Notes: generated by a model not told the origin, from the sequence alone. 39,606 bases of DNA from Sergeia podlipaevii (GCA_030849805.1 JASANZ010002051.1:1-39606), one strand, 5' to 3'. Positions 1-11,387 are shown, counted from the stretch's first letter. Numbers and translations are program-made.

Positions 1-1277
1 TCTACAACATCCACGCCATCACGCGGCCTCAGGGACAGAAGCGGCGGGGCAATGTCAATCACGCCACTGCCCCCATGCACGCGGCGCTTGGTAAAACTCG
101 CAGGACCACCGGACTGCTGGTACACTTCACGGATATACTTGTCATCAATCCAGTAGCCACGTGGGTATTCAGTCATTATGACCGATGCATTGTTCAACTC
201 ATCAATCCTGAAAGGAAAATCATAGGTGAGTACTCCATCCGTTTTAGCAGCGGGCCATCTTTCGTTGGTCAGCTGATAAAGTATCTTGGCATTTCGAATA
301 GGCAGAGCGCTCACCTCCTGAAGCTCGTCCAGCTGCATCACCCCCGCACGCAACCCACTCGGCGACCGCAAGTGCTCCCAGTGAGTGCGATCGCCTGCTA
401 TCAGCACGCCACTGTTCATCTCCCAATACCGGAGATCCTTGTATAGACGGCCCACCACACTCTGGTCGCAACTCCACACACTCCTATAGCGAGGACTGTG
501 TGTATTTGTGTATTCCACAAGGGCTTGGTACACTTCACGCAGTGCCCACACACGCGCAACAACAGTGCCGCTGTTCAAGTAGCGCAGTTTATTCAGATGC
601 GACCTCACTCGTGGTGCCAGCTTCATTCCGTGTTCCTCCGCATACGCCTTCGATGCATTTACCAAGGTGTCAAAGTCAACTCTACATAAGGACCGGTTCA
701 AATAAAAGTGTCGAGAATAGCAATTGCTTTCCGCTGAAACCACAAACGGTGCCGACTTGCGTCCCTCGCGCACAGCGCGTGGATCCACTTCACGCGGACT
801 GGCAGCCGACTCGGCGATGAAACGATCAATATACGGGAGCGGGTCCATCCCAGTGAAGAAGGCGTCAGAGTCAGAGAAGATCAGCACATCCTCGTCAGAC
901 AGACCCGCCTCAGCAAGAGTATTAAGCACAATCTTCATTTTGTCAAAGAATACAAAGTTGGGGTAATTATACCCAATAACAACAGTCGGCAGCCCGCTCA
1001 TATACGCAGAGGCAACGTTGAAGCACACCTGATCGGTGATGTGTGTGCTGACAACAACTGCCATCACACGCACCTCGCCACCTTTGCCATCCGGGCGGCG
1101 CAGGTACACCTCCTGTCCCTCACCGGGCAGTGAGGGCTGTGGGGGTTGTGGTACGCTGGAGAAAAAAAGCCACCAAAACAGGATGACCTGAAGCACAATG
1201 AACAAGCACACGGCAGCGCACAATGCCCTCTTCATGCGTTTGGGCAACCTGCGCCTAACGTGCCTTTTTCTGGTCAT
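1..1277 (-). CDS. Type II membrane glycosyltransferase, ESAG3/PLOD-like (partial, 3' end outside window)
   Basis: The frame is open from an ATG at 1277 to the window edge (about 425 residues, no stop), so the C-terminus is missing. The N-terminus is strongly basic (residues 1-17) and is followed by one hydrophobic segment at about 18-40, the layout of a Golgi/ER type II signal anchor. The lumenal part has a beta strand (AVVVSTHITD), then a hydrophobic strand ending in D136-S-D138 (VLIFSDSDAFFTG), a typical metal-binding DxD motif of GT-A glycosyltransferases. The general pattern recalls the PLOD-type glycosyltransferase fold that I associate with trypanosomatid ESAG3-like proteins. Glycosyltransferase is the firm part; the ESAG3 link is from memory. 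A sense-strand TTTTTTTCTGATAG ending at 1390 could be its splice acceptor. It is the last gene of the array in this window. Confidence 0.65.
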   Translation of the reverse strand, partial: MTRKRHVRRRLPKRMKRALCAAVCLFIVLQVILFWWLFFSSVPQPPQPSLPGEGQEVYLRRPDGKGGEVRVMAVVVSTHITDQVCFNVASAYMSGLPTVVIGYNYPNFVFFDKMKIVLNTLAEAGLSDEDVLIFSDSDAFFTGMDPLPYIDRFIAESAASPREVDPRAVREGRKSAPFVVSAESNCYSRHFYLNRSLCRVDFDTLVNASKAYAEEHGMKLAPRVRSHLNKLRYLNSGTVVARVWALREVYQALVEYTNTHSPRYRSVWSCDQSVVGRLYKDLRYWEMNSGVLIAGDRTHWEHLRSPSGLRAGVMQLDELQEVSALPIRNAKILYQLTNERWPAAKTDGVLTYDFPFRIDELNNASVIMTEYPRGYWIDDKYIREVYQQSGGPASFTKRRVHGGSGVIDIAPPLLSLRPRDGVDVV

Positions 1278-2634
1278 GAGTTCAATTGCAGGTCAAAAGG
1301 TTCTGATGTGATAGAGAATTGACACTGAAAGACGCCACGCTGTGCACAGATGAAAGCCCGCTGTATAGACACTGACAAAAGGCTTTTAACTATCAGAAAA
1401 AAATATTTGTAAGAGAGATAAGGAAGGTATAACATTGCCACGCAGTACAAGTAAGAAAAAAGAGATGACAAAAGTAGAGTAGTATACAAGTTTGACAGAC
1501 AGCTAGCGTCTCAAGTCACCTTGAATGGTGGTCATTTCGATAGTATGTTGCCATCACCACCGAGTAGAAGGACTAGAACAATCTCTTTATTCTTACGGCA
1601 TGGAAAGTTCCGTACCACACTTCCAACATTCACATTTGTAATGAGTCTCAGTAAGAAGCTTGACATTAGCATTTGCTATGGGATCACAGTGTATTTATAC
1701 TTGTTACAATGAAAAAAGAAACAAAGAAGAAAGCTGCAAAGTAGCGAAATCCACAACGCAACGTCGAATAACATACGTAGCAGCTCACTACAGCTAGCTA
1801 GTACGTGCCAACTATGAACGAAGCAAGAAAACTGTCACGATATATCTGTGCTCAAAATGGAAAAGGGAAAGCCACCAAGCAACGTAAGAAAGCCCCCTCA
1901 TCTTTACAGCAAAAACAATACTACTGCCACAAAATGACAAAGTCCCATAACACAACTGAGGTCCTAAAAAAAAAAAAAAAAAATAGAGAGCTAAAAAGAT
2001 ATTAAATATCACATTTGATGTCATAAAAGAAAATGAAAGTATCAGAAATGGAAAGCAGCTAATTTACAAAACAACCTTGATTAAACAAATGCGCTTACGA
2101 AGAATGAATCGCACAAGAACATCAGCAATAAAGAAGAACAAAATATATTACTTAATACATCTCTACCACTGGAGCTTCTCACAAAAGAAAAAGCGGGTAC
2201 ACTCAACAACAGCAAATAGATCTGTAGATAGGCGGGTTAATACAAACAAGTGACTGTCGGCACAACTGGTAAACTCTTTGAAATTGTAAAGGAAAAGAGT
2301 TCAAAATAATAAGATATAAAGATTGTATATATAAAGAAAGTGTGATTTACTAAAAAAAAACGAAGCGGCAACATAACGTGAGCACCAGTTATATTGCATT
2401 GTCGCCGCAACAGCACAACCGACTCTCTTTACCATAATGATGTACCGTAAACGGAGCTCCATCAAGCACATCCCAGCAAGTGATCTTCCTTTTTTCTATT
2501 CTTAAACACCTATTTCCAGGGCTGCTCTAGCGCGCCAGCCACCATTCCAAATACCTCCTTACTAACAATCACCTAGAGCTCCATATGCGCGAAGACGTGG
2601 AGACCGGTCCCTCAGTCAGAAGGCGGTGCGGAGC
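1278..2634. other. AT-rich spacer between glycosyltransferase and zinc-finger remnant
   Basis: About 1.36 kb without a convincing gene. It is AT-rich, with many purine runs on the + strand (pyrimidine runs on the sense strand), including a 15-17 A block near 1966-1981, as in trypanosomatid 3'UTR/trans-splicing regions. Short open frames here have low-complexity, hydrophobic or Lys-rich translations and look random. No tRNA or snRNA was recognised by eye. Confidence 0.6.
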
Positions 2635-3255
2635 TCAGGCTAGATCGGATGCTCGATATCGCTTTCTGGGCTTCACCTCACCCTTTTCATCCATCCTTGT
2701 GTGCAAAGCCGAGGCGGCGGGGGAGGGGGAAACTATTAAGGGAGGGGGAGGGGATACAGTCTGCTCGGGAGCGGAGACAGCGACGGCCTCTTCATTCTTC
2801 TCCGGGGAGTCAATGAGGGCCGGAGCAGGTATCTTGAAGACTTCGGCCAAGTACATGGCAAGCTCCTGGCTGTTGAGAAGTTTGTCTCGCTTCATCTCCT
2901 GTAGTTTGTACTTGTTTCAGATGGTTGCTAAAGCTGGGCAGATGAGGAAGTGACTTGAAATTTCCATACACCTCGTGTGTCGAATCCATAAGTCTCTCTT
3001 TGCCCTGTACTGGGCATCATTGTGGCATCTGTCTAAGTGTAATGCGAGGGAGGTACCATCTGCAAATGTCTCGCTGCATTTAGGGCAGAGGAGTCTAGTG
3101 GAGGGATTCTGCACAGCAATGCTCACGTCCTTCTTCGCAGCAACCGTGTGCTGTCTCACCTCAGGGTGCTTAGTGCGCACGTGAAAGACGAGGCCGGCCG
3201 TGGAGGTGATTAGCAGCCAGACAGTAGATTGAAAATAAAAGGAAAACAGAAACAA
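2635..3255 (-). pseudogene. Decayed C2H2 zinc-finger protein gene
   Basis: One reading frame runs through this stretch and contains a clear C2H2 finger: CPKC-SETFADGTSLALHLDRCH. Before it lies the second half of another finger (STAGLVFHVRTKHPE) whose expected Cys pair is absent; upstream of it the translation turns into that of a pyrimidine tract. The open frame has no ATG before the finger. An in-frame TGA at 2917-2919 interrupts it, and the same frame continues at once (NKYKLQEMKRDK) for 86 more residues, with a Pro/Ser/Ala-rich middle and a basic end. Missing start, missing half finger and an internal stop together suggest a pseudogene. TGA is a normal stop in neighbouring genes (TRAPPC2), so genetic-code reassignment is unlikely. 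Stop readthrough or sequencing errors remain alternatives. The original protein was probably a nucleic-acid-binding factor; its identity is unknown. Confidence 0.6.
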
Positions 3256-3721
3256 AACGCAAAAATATTTGAAAATACGATCTCAAGGTAGTCAAGTAAT
3301 GAATTTGTTGATAAATGCTCTTTGGAAAAGTTCTCCGCTCCGGCAAAGACCAGTGCATGATTCCAAAAATGAAGACTACTTGTTGTTGAAAATGTTATCT
3401 TTCGTGGAAGAACTAGAGTCTTTTGAGTCATTCGCCTTCTCAAAAATTATAACATGGAAGCAGGCGCAAAGAAACAGCTTACAGCAACCGTACTCTGTAA
3501 CAATGTCAAAAACTAAGCCAAGAATAAAACAAAAATGAAGTCAAGCAATTAAGCATTTCGATGCAATCTCTACAAACACTACTTTTCAAACACCTGCTTA
3601 GTGCAGCAAAAAAAAAATATGCAATCTGCTTCTGCATAAAACTCTCTACTGACTTCAACATTAACGCCTACATTGTTTTTTTGCATCCCAAAAAAAAAAC
3701 ACCCCAAATGTCCATTGAACC
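3256..3721. other. Spacer downstream of TRAPPC2
   Basis: About 470 bases of AT-rich DNA that probably hold the TRAPPC2 3'UTR and the lost 5' region of the zinc-finger remnant. A-runs near 3608-3617 and 3690-3698 are U-runs in the sense transcript. No gene is supported. Confidence 0.5.
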
Positions 3722-4123
3722 TCAAAGATACCGATTGTAAGCAGCGATAATGTCTTCCCTAAAGCGAGTACTGGCAATCCCCTCACTTGGATCAGAAAAC
3801 GGGTTTAGCAAGTACTTGACACACAATGCGTATGCCTCATTGAAGAACAGCCTGACGGCATCTTTTGGTTCAACATCTTGCATAACTACCAATTTGATAG
3901 GTGCCAACGCGGCAAATGCAGACACGTAATACTCCTCCCCAGGGCGATCAACTTTCGCCAAGTAAAGATCCCCTGTATGCCAAATAGCATCCTCAATCAA
4001 ATCTAGTGAGGAGTAAAGGAGAAACTGACATCGCAGTGATGTGCTCTCCGCATCAGTAACCCTGTTGTGCTCAAATAAAAAGGAATCGCTAGGACCGACA
4101 ATAATAAAATATGATAGTACCAT
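3722..4123 (-). CDS. TRAPPC2: TRAPP complex subunit 2 (sedlin/Trs20)
   Basis: The 133-residue protein starts SYFIIVGPSDSFLFE, the opening longin-fold strand of sedlin-family proteins, and continues with the family pattern of a short helix (FLLYSSLDLIEDAIW) and a strand on which the protein tests its own surface (YYVSAFAALAPIKLVVMQD). It closes with a long helix (DAVRLFFNEAYALCVKYLLNPF) and an NPFSDP-like segment. Length agrees with the roughly 140 residues usual for TRAPPC2. Family members are core adaptors of the TRAPP tethering complex, a Rab GEF acting in ER-to-Golgi and Golgi traffic. The start ATG is preceded by a good splice acceptor at 4197-4198. The stop is TGA, useful evidence that TGA is a normal terminator here. 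A sigma-adaptin-like longin is a less likely alternative. Confidence 0.8.
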   Translation of the reverse strand: MVLSYFIIVGPSDSFLFEHNRVTDAESTSLRCQFLLYSSLDLIEDAIWHTGDLYLAKVDRPGEEYYVSAFAALAPIKLVVMQDVEPKDAVRLFFNEAYALCVKYLLNPFSDPSEGIASTRFREDIIAAYNRYL

Positions 4124-4505
4124 TTGATATCAAATGACAGCAGTTGCAAGGGTCACGAGTTCTGGTGATTACGCTAAAAGCATTCACACTTCTATGCTAC
4201 AAAAAAAAGGAAAAAAAATACTACGTTAGTTGAACGCTTATATATGTATGCGAAGTGCCAAGCCAAAACAGCAGTGTGGTTAACCCTAAGGAAAAGAAAG
4301 TGAGTATAAAAACAGTAAGTGTAGTAATAGAGAAGTTTTATTTTTTTTGCTTTGTGAAGCCAACTGCATCACAAAACGCAAAAAAAAAGATGAATACTGT
4401 GTGTTGGCTTTCTTCAGCATTGGCAAAGAAATTTGTATCCATAATCAATAATATTTTTATACATTTTTGAGGAATGTGACCTCTCTGTAGCATGCAAGTA
4501 CCCTC
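4124..4505. other. Spacer between giant CLU gene and TRAPPC2
   Basis: About 380 bases, AT-rich, containing the acceptor tract described at 4197-4218 and several A-runs on the + strand. The segment next to 4505 should be the 3'UTR of the CLU gene. No other feature seen. Confidence 0.5.
4197..4218 (-). promoter_or_regulatory. Predicted spliced-leader acceptor for TRAPPC2
   Basis: On the sense strand eight T, CC and eight T are followed by GTAG, giving an AG at 4198-4197 as the first AG after the pyrimidine tract. The predicted 5'UTR is about 73 nt to the ATG at 4123. Prediction from sequence only. Confidence 0.6.
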
Positions 4506-7500
4506 TTACCGAGATGGCCCGGGGCCAGTGCGCTTGTACTGCGCAGAGGGTCCATGAATAAGCTCAGAAAGCGGCAAAGGCCGCGTGGGCACCCAGATAG
4601 CCCCTACCCTACCCCGACTGACATCCTGAGTAGCACGATCTCTACTATCCTTGAGACGATCATGATCGATTGCAACGCGACGCCGCTGATTTTCAATAGT
4701 GCTCTTAAGATTTTGCAGGTCTCTTTCGTAACTCAGTAAGAATCTCCCCAGTGAATCAAGATGATATCCACAATACTTGTCATTCCGTCCTCCGATGGCG
4801 CTGTCGTCACGCACTGCAAGTGGCACGCCATTATTCACGTTGTAACGCAGCAGTGCTACAGGCGCCTCCGAAGCTTCAGCAGGTACCATGGCATTCTGGG
4901 AGTAGGCAAGATTGTCTAACCTTCTTGAATCGCTGTTCCCTTGTTGAGTCCTTTGCTTTCGCTCAGCGCGCCGCAGCTGGTTCCACTCGAACAGTTCGTC
5001 CTCGGTAATTAAAGCTCTATCATTCGTCTCTTCCCTTTCAAGCTCCCCAAACGCTTTCTGCGCGTCATCAGCGCCTAAGGGAGGCTCCAGCAAATTCTTA
5101 ATACCTATGAGCATAACCCTTCTACTCCTCTCCTCATCTGCCACTTCTCTCCGCTTGTTAAACTCCTCCGCCACCAGTCCGTTCATCGCATTCCTGAAGT
5201 TCTGCAACCGTCGATTCTTCAGTCTGCGTGAGATCACACAACGGCATAAAAAGCCTCGGCCAACACTCTGCAAAAGCTGGGAAGCGCAAGTGGCCTTCAA
5301 CACGACAACACTGTCCTCCGCAGCACTAGTGTCTCGTACGCTACAAGACGCATCAATGGTCTCCAAAACTGTCAAAACGTTCGGTGCAACAACTACCTCC
5401 AAGGTGCGCACGGAGCAACATCTCTTCCGCAGTTCCCCTCCGACAACGCGCAGCACATCACAATCCCCAGATTCATCCGACATCAACAAAGAACGATGTA
5501 CCCCCTCACAAGCCCTCAGCTCATTGAGAGCACGACTCCTTGCATCCAAACACAACTGCAACCTCTGTACCCATAAATGAAACTCGCCCAACATTTCATC
5601 CATGTCAGCTGCGCACTCACCCTCGATCACGCGGCGGGCGGCCCCCTCCTCCGACACAACAGCCTCGGACGCCAGTGAAGCAGCGGCGTTGTCTGCATCT
5701 GCCTCAACCAATCCACGCGCCTCCTNGCAGCACGCAGCTCGTCCGCAAGCGCATCGCCACGCTCGTTCATCGCGTCCTCCACCTCGCACAGCTCCGCAGC
5801 GTTCTGCGTGGGGTCCTCCATCAGCGCGTCGTGGCGAGTCGCGTGAGTCACGAACTCGCCGTCCACGGGCAGCGCGTCCACCCACCCGGGCACATCGCCG
5901 TGCCACCGCAGGAACGGGTACTTTTCTTGTATATCTATTTGTCGTGGAGTAGTGCCAACTTCGCTTGTTGTGTCGTTAGTGTTATTGTAAGTAGCCTGTT
6001 CGTTGTTCAGGAGGGTGTAGGCGCGGGCCACCATCATTTCCTCAATGTCCGCAATGTTCGTAGAAGTTATGGACGGGTGGTCGAGCATCTGGTTACGTGT
6101 GGTGAGAAGTTCGTTGAATTCAGGGTCGTTTATGGCTAGCTGGACAGATGGTTGTGGGATGTGAGGCAATGTTTCTTGTTGGGCTCGTTGGTCCATGAGT
6201 GCGCGCTGGTCTTCAGATTTGTGATCGGCAAGCTCGGAGTCGAGGCGCTGCAAGGCGCTGACAGTAAGAAATTGGCGGTTATCTTGTCGTAGTTTACCGA
6301 GAATGTCTGAATGGTGAAGTAGATGCTCTGCTTCGTCATCGCTGATTGTGCGGAAGTGCCCTAGTAGGTTGCGTATGCGAGCCCACTTTTCAAGCATTTC
6401 CAGCGCCAGTTCGTCTGCACGACGTCGGAGTGAGTGATGGCACTTTGCCACTGAGGGAGATGCAAGACCAGGTGCAGTGGCGATACAGTCTTCATACTCT
6501 CTGCGTAATTGTCGGTACTCAACATCTGAGGGAAGGGGAAGATGGCGAAGCACGACGCACATGCGCGATCGGTATTGAAGTGCAGGGTCAGAGAAAAGAA
6601 ACTCCTCAGTAGCGGAAGATCGTTGAGATTCTGCAGCACGTGTTGTCATTGCAACTTCAAGCAGTTGCTGAAACATGTGCTTCGATGGTGCGTTGTGCCA
6701 CTGTGCTAATAGTTGCTCCTTTCCTGTCCAGTCCACTTCCTCCGCCGGCACGCCACATAAGACAGGTGGAAGAGACGGGTGCTTTGCGTAAAATGTCTGT
6801 CGTGCATCTAAACGTTCGTCAATAAGTTCCTTTACAAGTGCTACCATGCGGTCCTCCGTCTCCGTAATTTGTTTTGCATGGCGTATCGGATCGTCCAAAA
6901 TCATAGCGTCAAGCTGGTTTGCAACTTCGCGGAAGGGGAGCTGCTCAATGGGCAGCGACTCTGTAAGGAGTGGCCCATCAGAAAACCCTGCGCGCAATGC
7001 TGGAAACCTCTCCAGCACGTCCTCGTGCTCGAGATAGTGTCGGAGTCGTCTCTTATGAGCCTCAGAGCTGACCGTGGATGCAATACACTGCATCTCATGA
7101 GCAAGACGGCGACAGCGAATTGACGGTGCCGACATTTGCTCCCGATGCTGTTTGGCAAGAGCCTGCTGGTACTGCCGCTCTCTCTCTGCAAATGCCTCAC
7201 GCTCCACCTCAGCCGTACGCCACGCGATAGTCTTTGCGTCTTTCATGTACGCAAAACGCTGCCTCAGGTCCGCCTCGTCCAGTACGTGGGCATGAGCAAT
7301 CGCAGCCGCTCTATCACACATGGATGAGCGCAGTTGCTGCAGCTGGGCAGAGTCAGGCTTACTAGTGCCAAGGTGGTCCAGATAGTGCGCATGAAGAGCA
7401 GAAAATATCGCGTCGTTCTCTAAAGAAAGCTCAGCAATGTGAAGACCAGAGTAGCGACGCTGCATAAAGTGATAGCGTGCCTCTGTAGCAAGACGGCTGC

Positions 7501-10500
7501 GGTATATATGTGCACGGACCTTGCGTGCCCACGAGTTAAGCTGCAGTAGACGAAGATACATCTTGTGAGCAACTGCGCGTTCCTCAGGAAACACAGTTCC
7601 TGAGGGCATGTCAGAGTCCCAAGCAGCAGCAGCAACCGCGCGATGCTCATGCTCAAGACGCAGGTAGTAGTCATCCTTTGTACGCGGCAGATCACACAAA
7701 GCAACGTCACTCAAGTCTACAGCGTCGACGCTATAATACCACTTTTTGATCTCCGCAATGTCACTGTGCTCGCGACCGGCTTGTTGCAAAACCGCTGTCA
7801 CCTTATCAGCGTTATATCCTATAATCCTGATGTAAAGACTGGTAACCCATGGTTGCAACACATCCTCAAAGAGCGCACCCAAATCGCTGCCGTGTATGCG
7901 CTCGCGCAGATGCGGAAACTCGTGGTGTATGTAGTCGTTTTCTATACGACAATATGCTCGTGTAGTAGATGAGCGCTCCAGTAGAGCAGAGCACAAGTTT
8001 TGAATACGTACGTCCACGGTGGCGAGAGAGACTTGCTCCGCAAAGTCGCCTTCTTCCTCTACAATTGCATCACGCAGCGCTAGCAGGTCGCGTAGGTATA
8101 CGTCTCCGTAAAGGTCCTTTGTCGGAACGCTAAACAGCATACGCATGTCATCCACCCATGGCTTGAGGGAAGCACGGAATGCCCACGCGCTCGTTTCTAG
8201 TCTCTCCATTCGTGCCGCAATGGCCTCTCTAGCCTCCTGTACTGCCGCTTTTGGGGCTCTATGCGTAATCAATCGTTGAAGTTCACTAGAGAATCTTTGA
8301 AAAGTCTCATCAGCCAGCACATCTTCAGCGCGTATCGGCATTGCAAGCTTCACTATAGAGCCATACTGGGCAGCGAAGTTTTCCTCAGTGCGACAAGTGT
8401 AAGCACGCTGCATTGCAGCAGTGCGAGCGCGCCAGTCAACGTAAGCCGCGAGTGTGCGTTCCGCCAGTGCTGCCTCCCGCGGTGCAGCTTCATCAGCTGC
8501 AGCCACAAACTGCTTCATTAATTTCTGAAACGGAGCTTCGTGCAGCAGGCGCAGACTCTCTGTGCGCACTCCATGCAACGTTTCTGGCAAAAATGGAAGT
8601 TCTCTGAGCACCTCTGCGCCATCCTCTAGGTGGCGGAACAAGACCCCGACGCGCTCTCTCATTTTGACTTCAAGCGATCGAGCGCGAGAATCACCAGTCG
8701 GCAGTGACGCCAGTGCACGTGCAAGACCGACAAAAGTTTCGTCCCCCAGAACATCAAGGTCCTCCCATGGAATACGCTCAAATCCGGCGGCCAGAAATGG
8801 GTAGCGTACAAGAATATAGGAAGAGGCCGTAGAAGCCGTCGTCGCATCCTTCGCGAGTAAGCCAGCGCCTTTCGTAGCGACGCCCTGCCCTGATGCCTTG
8901 CTAACACTGAGTCGCGCAAGATTTTCAAGATACGCAATGTAGTCTGTATCATCTTGAGACACCTTGGCAGCCTCAAAGGCAGCGCCGGCACGTTGGAGAG
9001 TATGGCTGGCGGCATCCATCGCTTCAAGGTCGAGCTCAATACCTGCTCGTTTATTGAGCATTACAGCGTATTCCTTACTGTTTGCGCCATACGCACCAGC
9101 AGCGTAATGCTCAGCTTCATCGCACAGGGCAAGACACTGGTTGGCGTAGCGCGCAAGATCCCAGGAACGATATGCATATGCCGTATCCATGAGCAGTGTG
9201 TGACGGTCCCGCATAGAAGTCGGCTTTTGTTTTGAAAGTTTGATCGCCCGCAGCAGCACATCCACAGCAGACTCGAAGTATCCCTCATACTCGAGCTGAC
9301 GTCCCAATGCCCAAAGGCACTCTACGGTATAAGCAGAGGCCCAGCCAATGTTACTTAGCTCTATGAAGTGCCGCACCAGAGCGTGCGTATCAACCGTACA
9401 CGACGGCAGCAGCTGCTTACAGCGCAATAATCCAACGTAGGGCTTAAGATACAGCCACACACCATGCTCGCTACGCAGATACCCAGGTAGCTTACAGATC
9501 GCGTTTGTAAAGTGGCCAATGGCTTCCTCCACGCAGTCGCGAAGCCTCGCAGGTTGCGCTGTGATGTGCTCACACACCTCCAACAGCCAGAATCCATAAG
9601 CCGTGTGCACACAGCCCTGTGTCTTGGATGAGGCCAGTCGCGCATAGGCCTCCACTAAGTCTGGCATCAACTCCCGTGCGGGCTGAATGTACTTCCACGC
9701 GCCGCTCCTCAACGATACCTGCACCACACTCTTCTCCGCCGTCCAGTATATCAGCTCGGCAGGGCCCCGGCGCTTCTGCTGAGCGTGTGCCGCTGACTGT
9801 GCCATCTGCAGCGCCTCCTCGCAACGTCCCTCCCAGCCTGCCGCCTTCCAGCACACTGGCAAGCAAAAAGTGTGCCAGTGGACGTCATCAGTGCGCACGG
9901 TGCGATAAACCGTACTAAGTGAAAGCAGCGCATCTGGCTGAACGAGGTCTGGCAGCACGCGGGCAGCAACGAGCGGACGCCAAATCACCTCGGTGGAAAT
10001 GCCACGTCTCACGCTGACCCCCAGCAGCACACCTACACGCGCCACGATGGCATCCTTGCACGTCTGCCGACTCTCTGTAAAAAGGCGGATGAGGTCATTG
10101 TCCTCGTCGACGATGCCATACTTCTTCGCAATAATGTCAAGCATACCAGACTGGAAGACACGACGATCGCAAAAAGCGGAGTTTAAGTGCTTAGAAAAGC
10201 AGCGAGTGAGTTCAGTTTCATCATACGCACATCGCTTGCCCTGGACCTCAATATAAAACTCCTGCTTTACAGTCCGGCTAATGGCCTCAATGGCGAACAA
10301 TCGCATCACCTCCGCCACCTCCGTCTGCGTGTAACGACCCGCCAAAGCAATGCTGCGCACCACCTGTTTAAGCAAGCATAAGTTCACTCCGTAGGAGTGT
10401 AATACATCGCAAAAGCGCTGCAGTCTCTCCCCAGTTGCGGCGCTTGTGCTGCTGCCAGTCGCGCAGCACCGCACGAGCGCAACCTGCAAAGTGGGATTGT

Positions 10501-11386
10501 CTAACACATCCAGCGTGTTCTCGGCTCCATCCGACACTTGTGGACACACACGCAGCATCTCTTGGCGCTTCATGATAGTATCCCCGATTAGCAGGGGTGT
10601 AAGAGTAGCGTTAGAGTTTGTGGCGTAGTATCGACCATCAAGGGCCTCGTATACTTCCATGCTACTGTCTGGGAAAGGAATATGCAATGCGTCGGCTATA
10701 AAGATAAGTTCTCCCTCCACCTCTGGGTCATTGACCGAGTTCCCCCCGTAGAGTCGCTTGGGGTTTTTGTCCATAGGCACAAGCGCTTGAGCAAGGACTG
10801 GCATGCCTCGGAAAACAAACATGGTGGAGAGCGGCACTGAAATGAGACGCGTTCCGCTCAAAAGAATCCCACGGAGAGATGCCACGTAGTTGCGGCCGGA
10901 GCGACAGTCGGGAAGAACACGAAAAAAGATGTTGCCCACGCGAAAGCACTGCACAAAGCGCGGTAGCTCTCGAGGGCCATCATTGTCGAGCCGCACAATC
11001 TGAATAACAACGTTCACCGCTTCCTTCTCAAATTCCGCTTCGATCAGCGACAGTCGGGCACTTCGCTCGCGTGCCATAGAGAGGTTATGGTCGTCGAGGT
11101 CCCACGCCATCTGAAACTCTGCGTTCCAGTCTCGTGAAACCGGTGTGATGCCGGCGCACGCGGCTAGATACGGTTTTGGAGCAGTTTGCTGAATTGGAAA
11201 TGAAGGGTTTTTCCTAATAGCAAGACGCGTGTCTTGCGTCCAGCGGCTCGTGCCCGAGCTAGCGGAGCGTGCAAGGGGGGGAGACACAACAGGCGAAATG
11301 TCTCTGTTGCGCTGACGTACCATGTCGCGGCCAGAGACGGGTAAGGCACTTGAAGGCCTTAGTGGAGTTGGGGTGGCACGATGCAT
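4506..11386 (-). CDS. Giant CLU-family protein with TPRs, about 70-residue repeats and an IQ motif (frame broken at 5726)
   Basis: Predicted length is about 2,290 residues once the frame break at the N (5726) is allowed for. The region before the break runs from the ATG at 11386; the C-terminal 400 residues are in another frame ending at 4506. Order: low-complexity basic N-terminus (1-80); CLU domain about 85-265 with RDWNAEFQ, GNIFFRVLPD, VFRGMPVLAQALVP and ALDGRYYATN; CLU-central-like part about 329-377 (LHSYGVNLCLLK, EAISRTVKQEF); TPR-like helices to about 840; then from about 862 to 1,880 roughly ten degenerate repeats of the kind YPFL-x-(I/V)P-x-L-x-L-x2-D-x2-F; an IQ-like motif near 2,040 (LLQSVGRGFLCR); and a charged tail. 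CLUH/Clu1 relatives bind mRNAs of nuclear-encoded mitochondrial proteins and control mitochondrial distribution; whether this divergent member does so is unknown. It is the third of three adjacent paralogues. Confidence 0.8.
5726..5726. other. Ambiguous base with frame break inside the giant CLU gene
   Basis: The + strand reads CCTCCTNGCAGC. Upstream coding uses one frame, downstream coding the next; joining them needs one extra base (or two fewer) here. Both sides have a strongly protein-like translation that stops being so on crossing the N (frames with ADELRA before and EARGLVEAD after). An assembly or base-calling deletion is the simplest explanation. Confidence 0.85.
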
Positions 11387-11387
11387 A

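Noticed and set aside
2917..2919. TGA read as a sense codon (UGA as Trp or Sec)
   Set aside because: TGA is the normal stop of TRAPPC2 and of the zinc-finger frame's own end, and the large genes have no internal TGA. No SECIS-like element was recognised. Decay of the gene is simpler.
5540..6139. + strand open frame of 199 codons across the N at 5726
   Set aside because: It is antisense to the giant CLU gene, has Pro/His/Arg-rich shadow composition, and runs over an ambiguous base.
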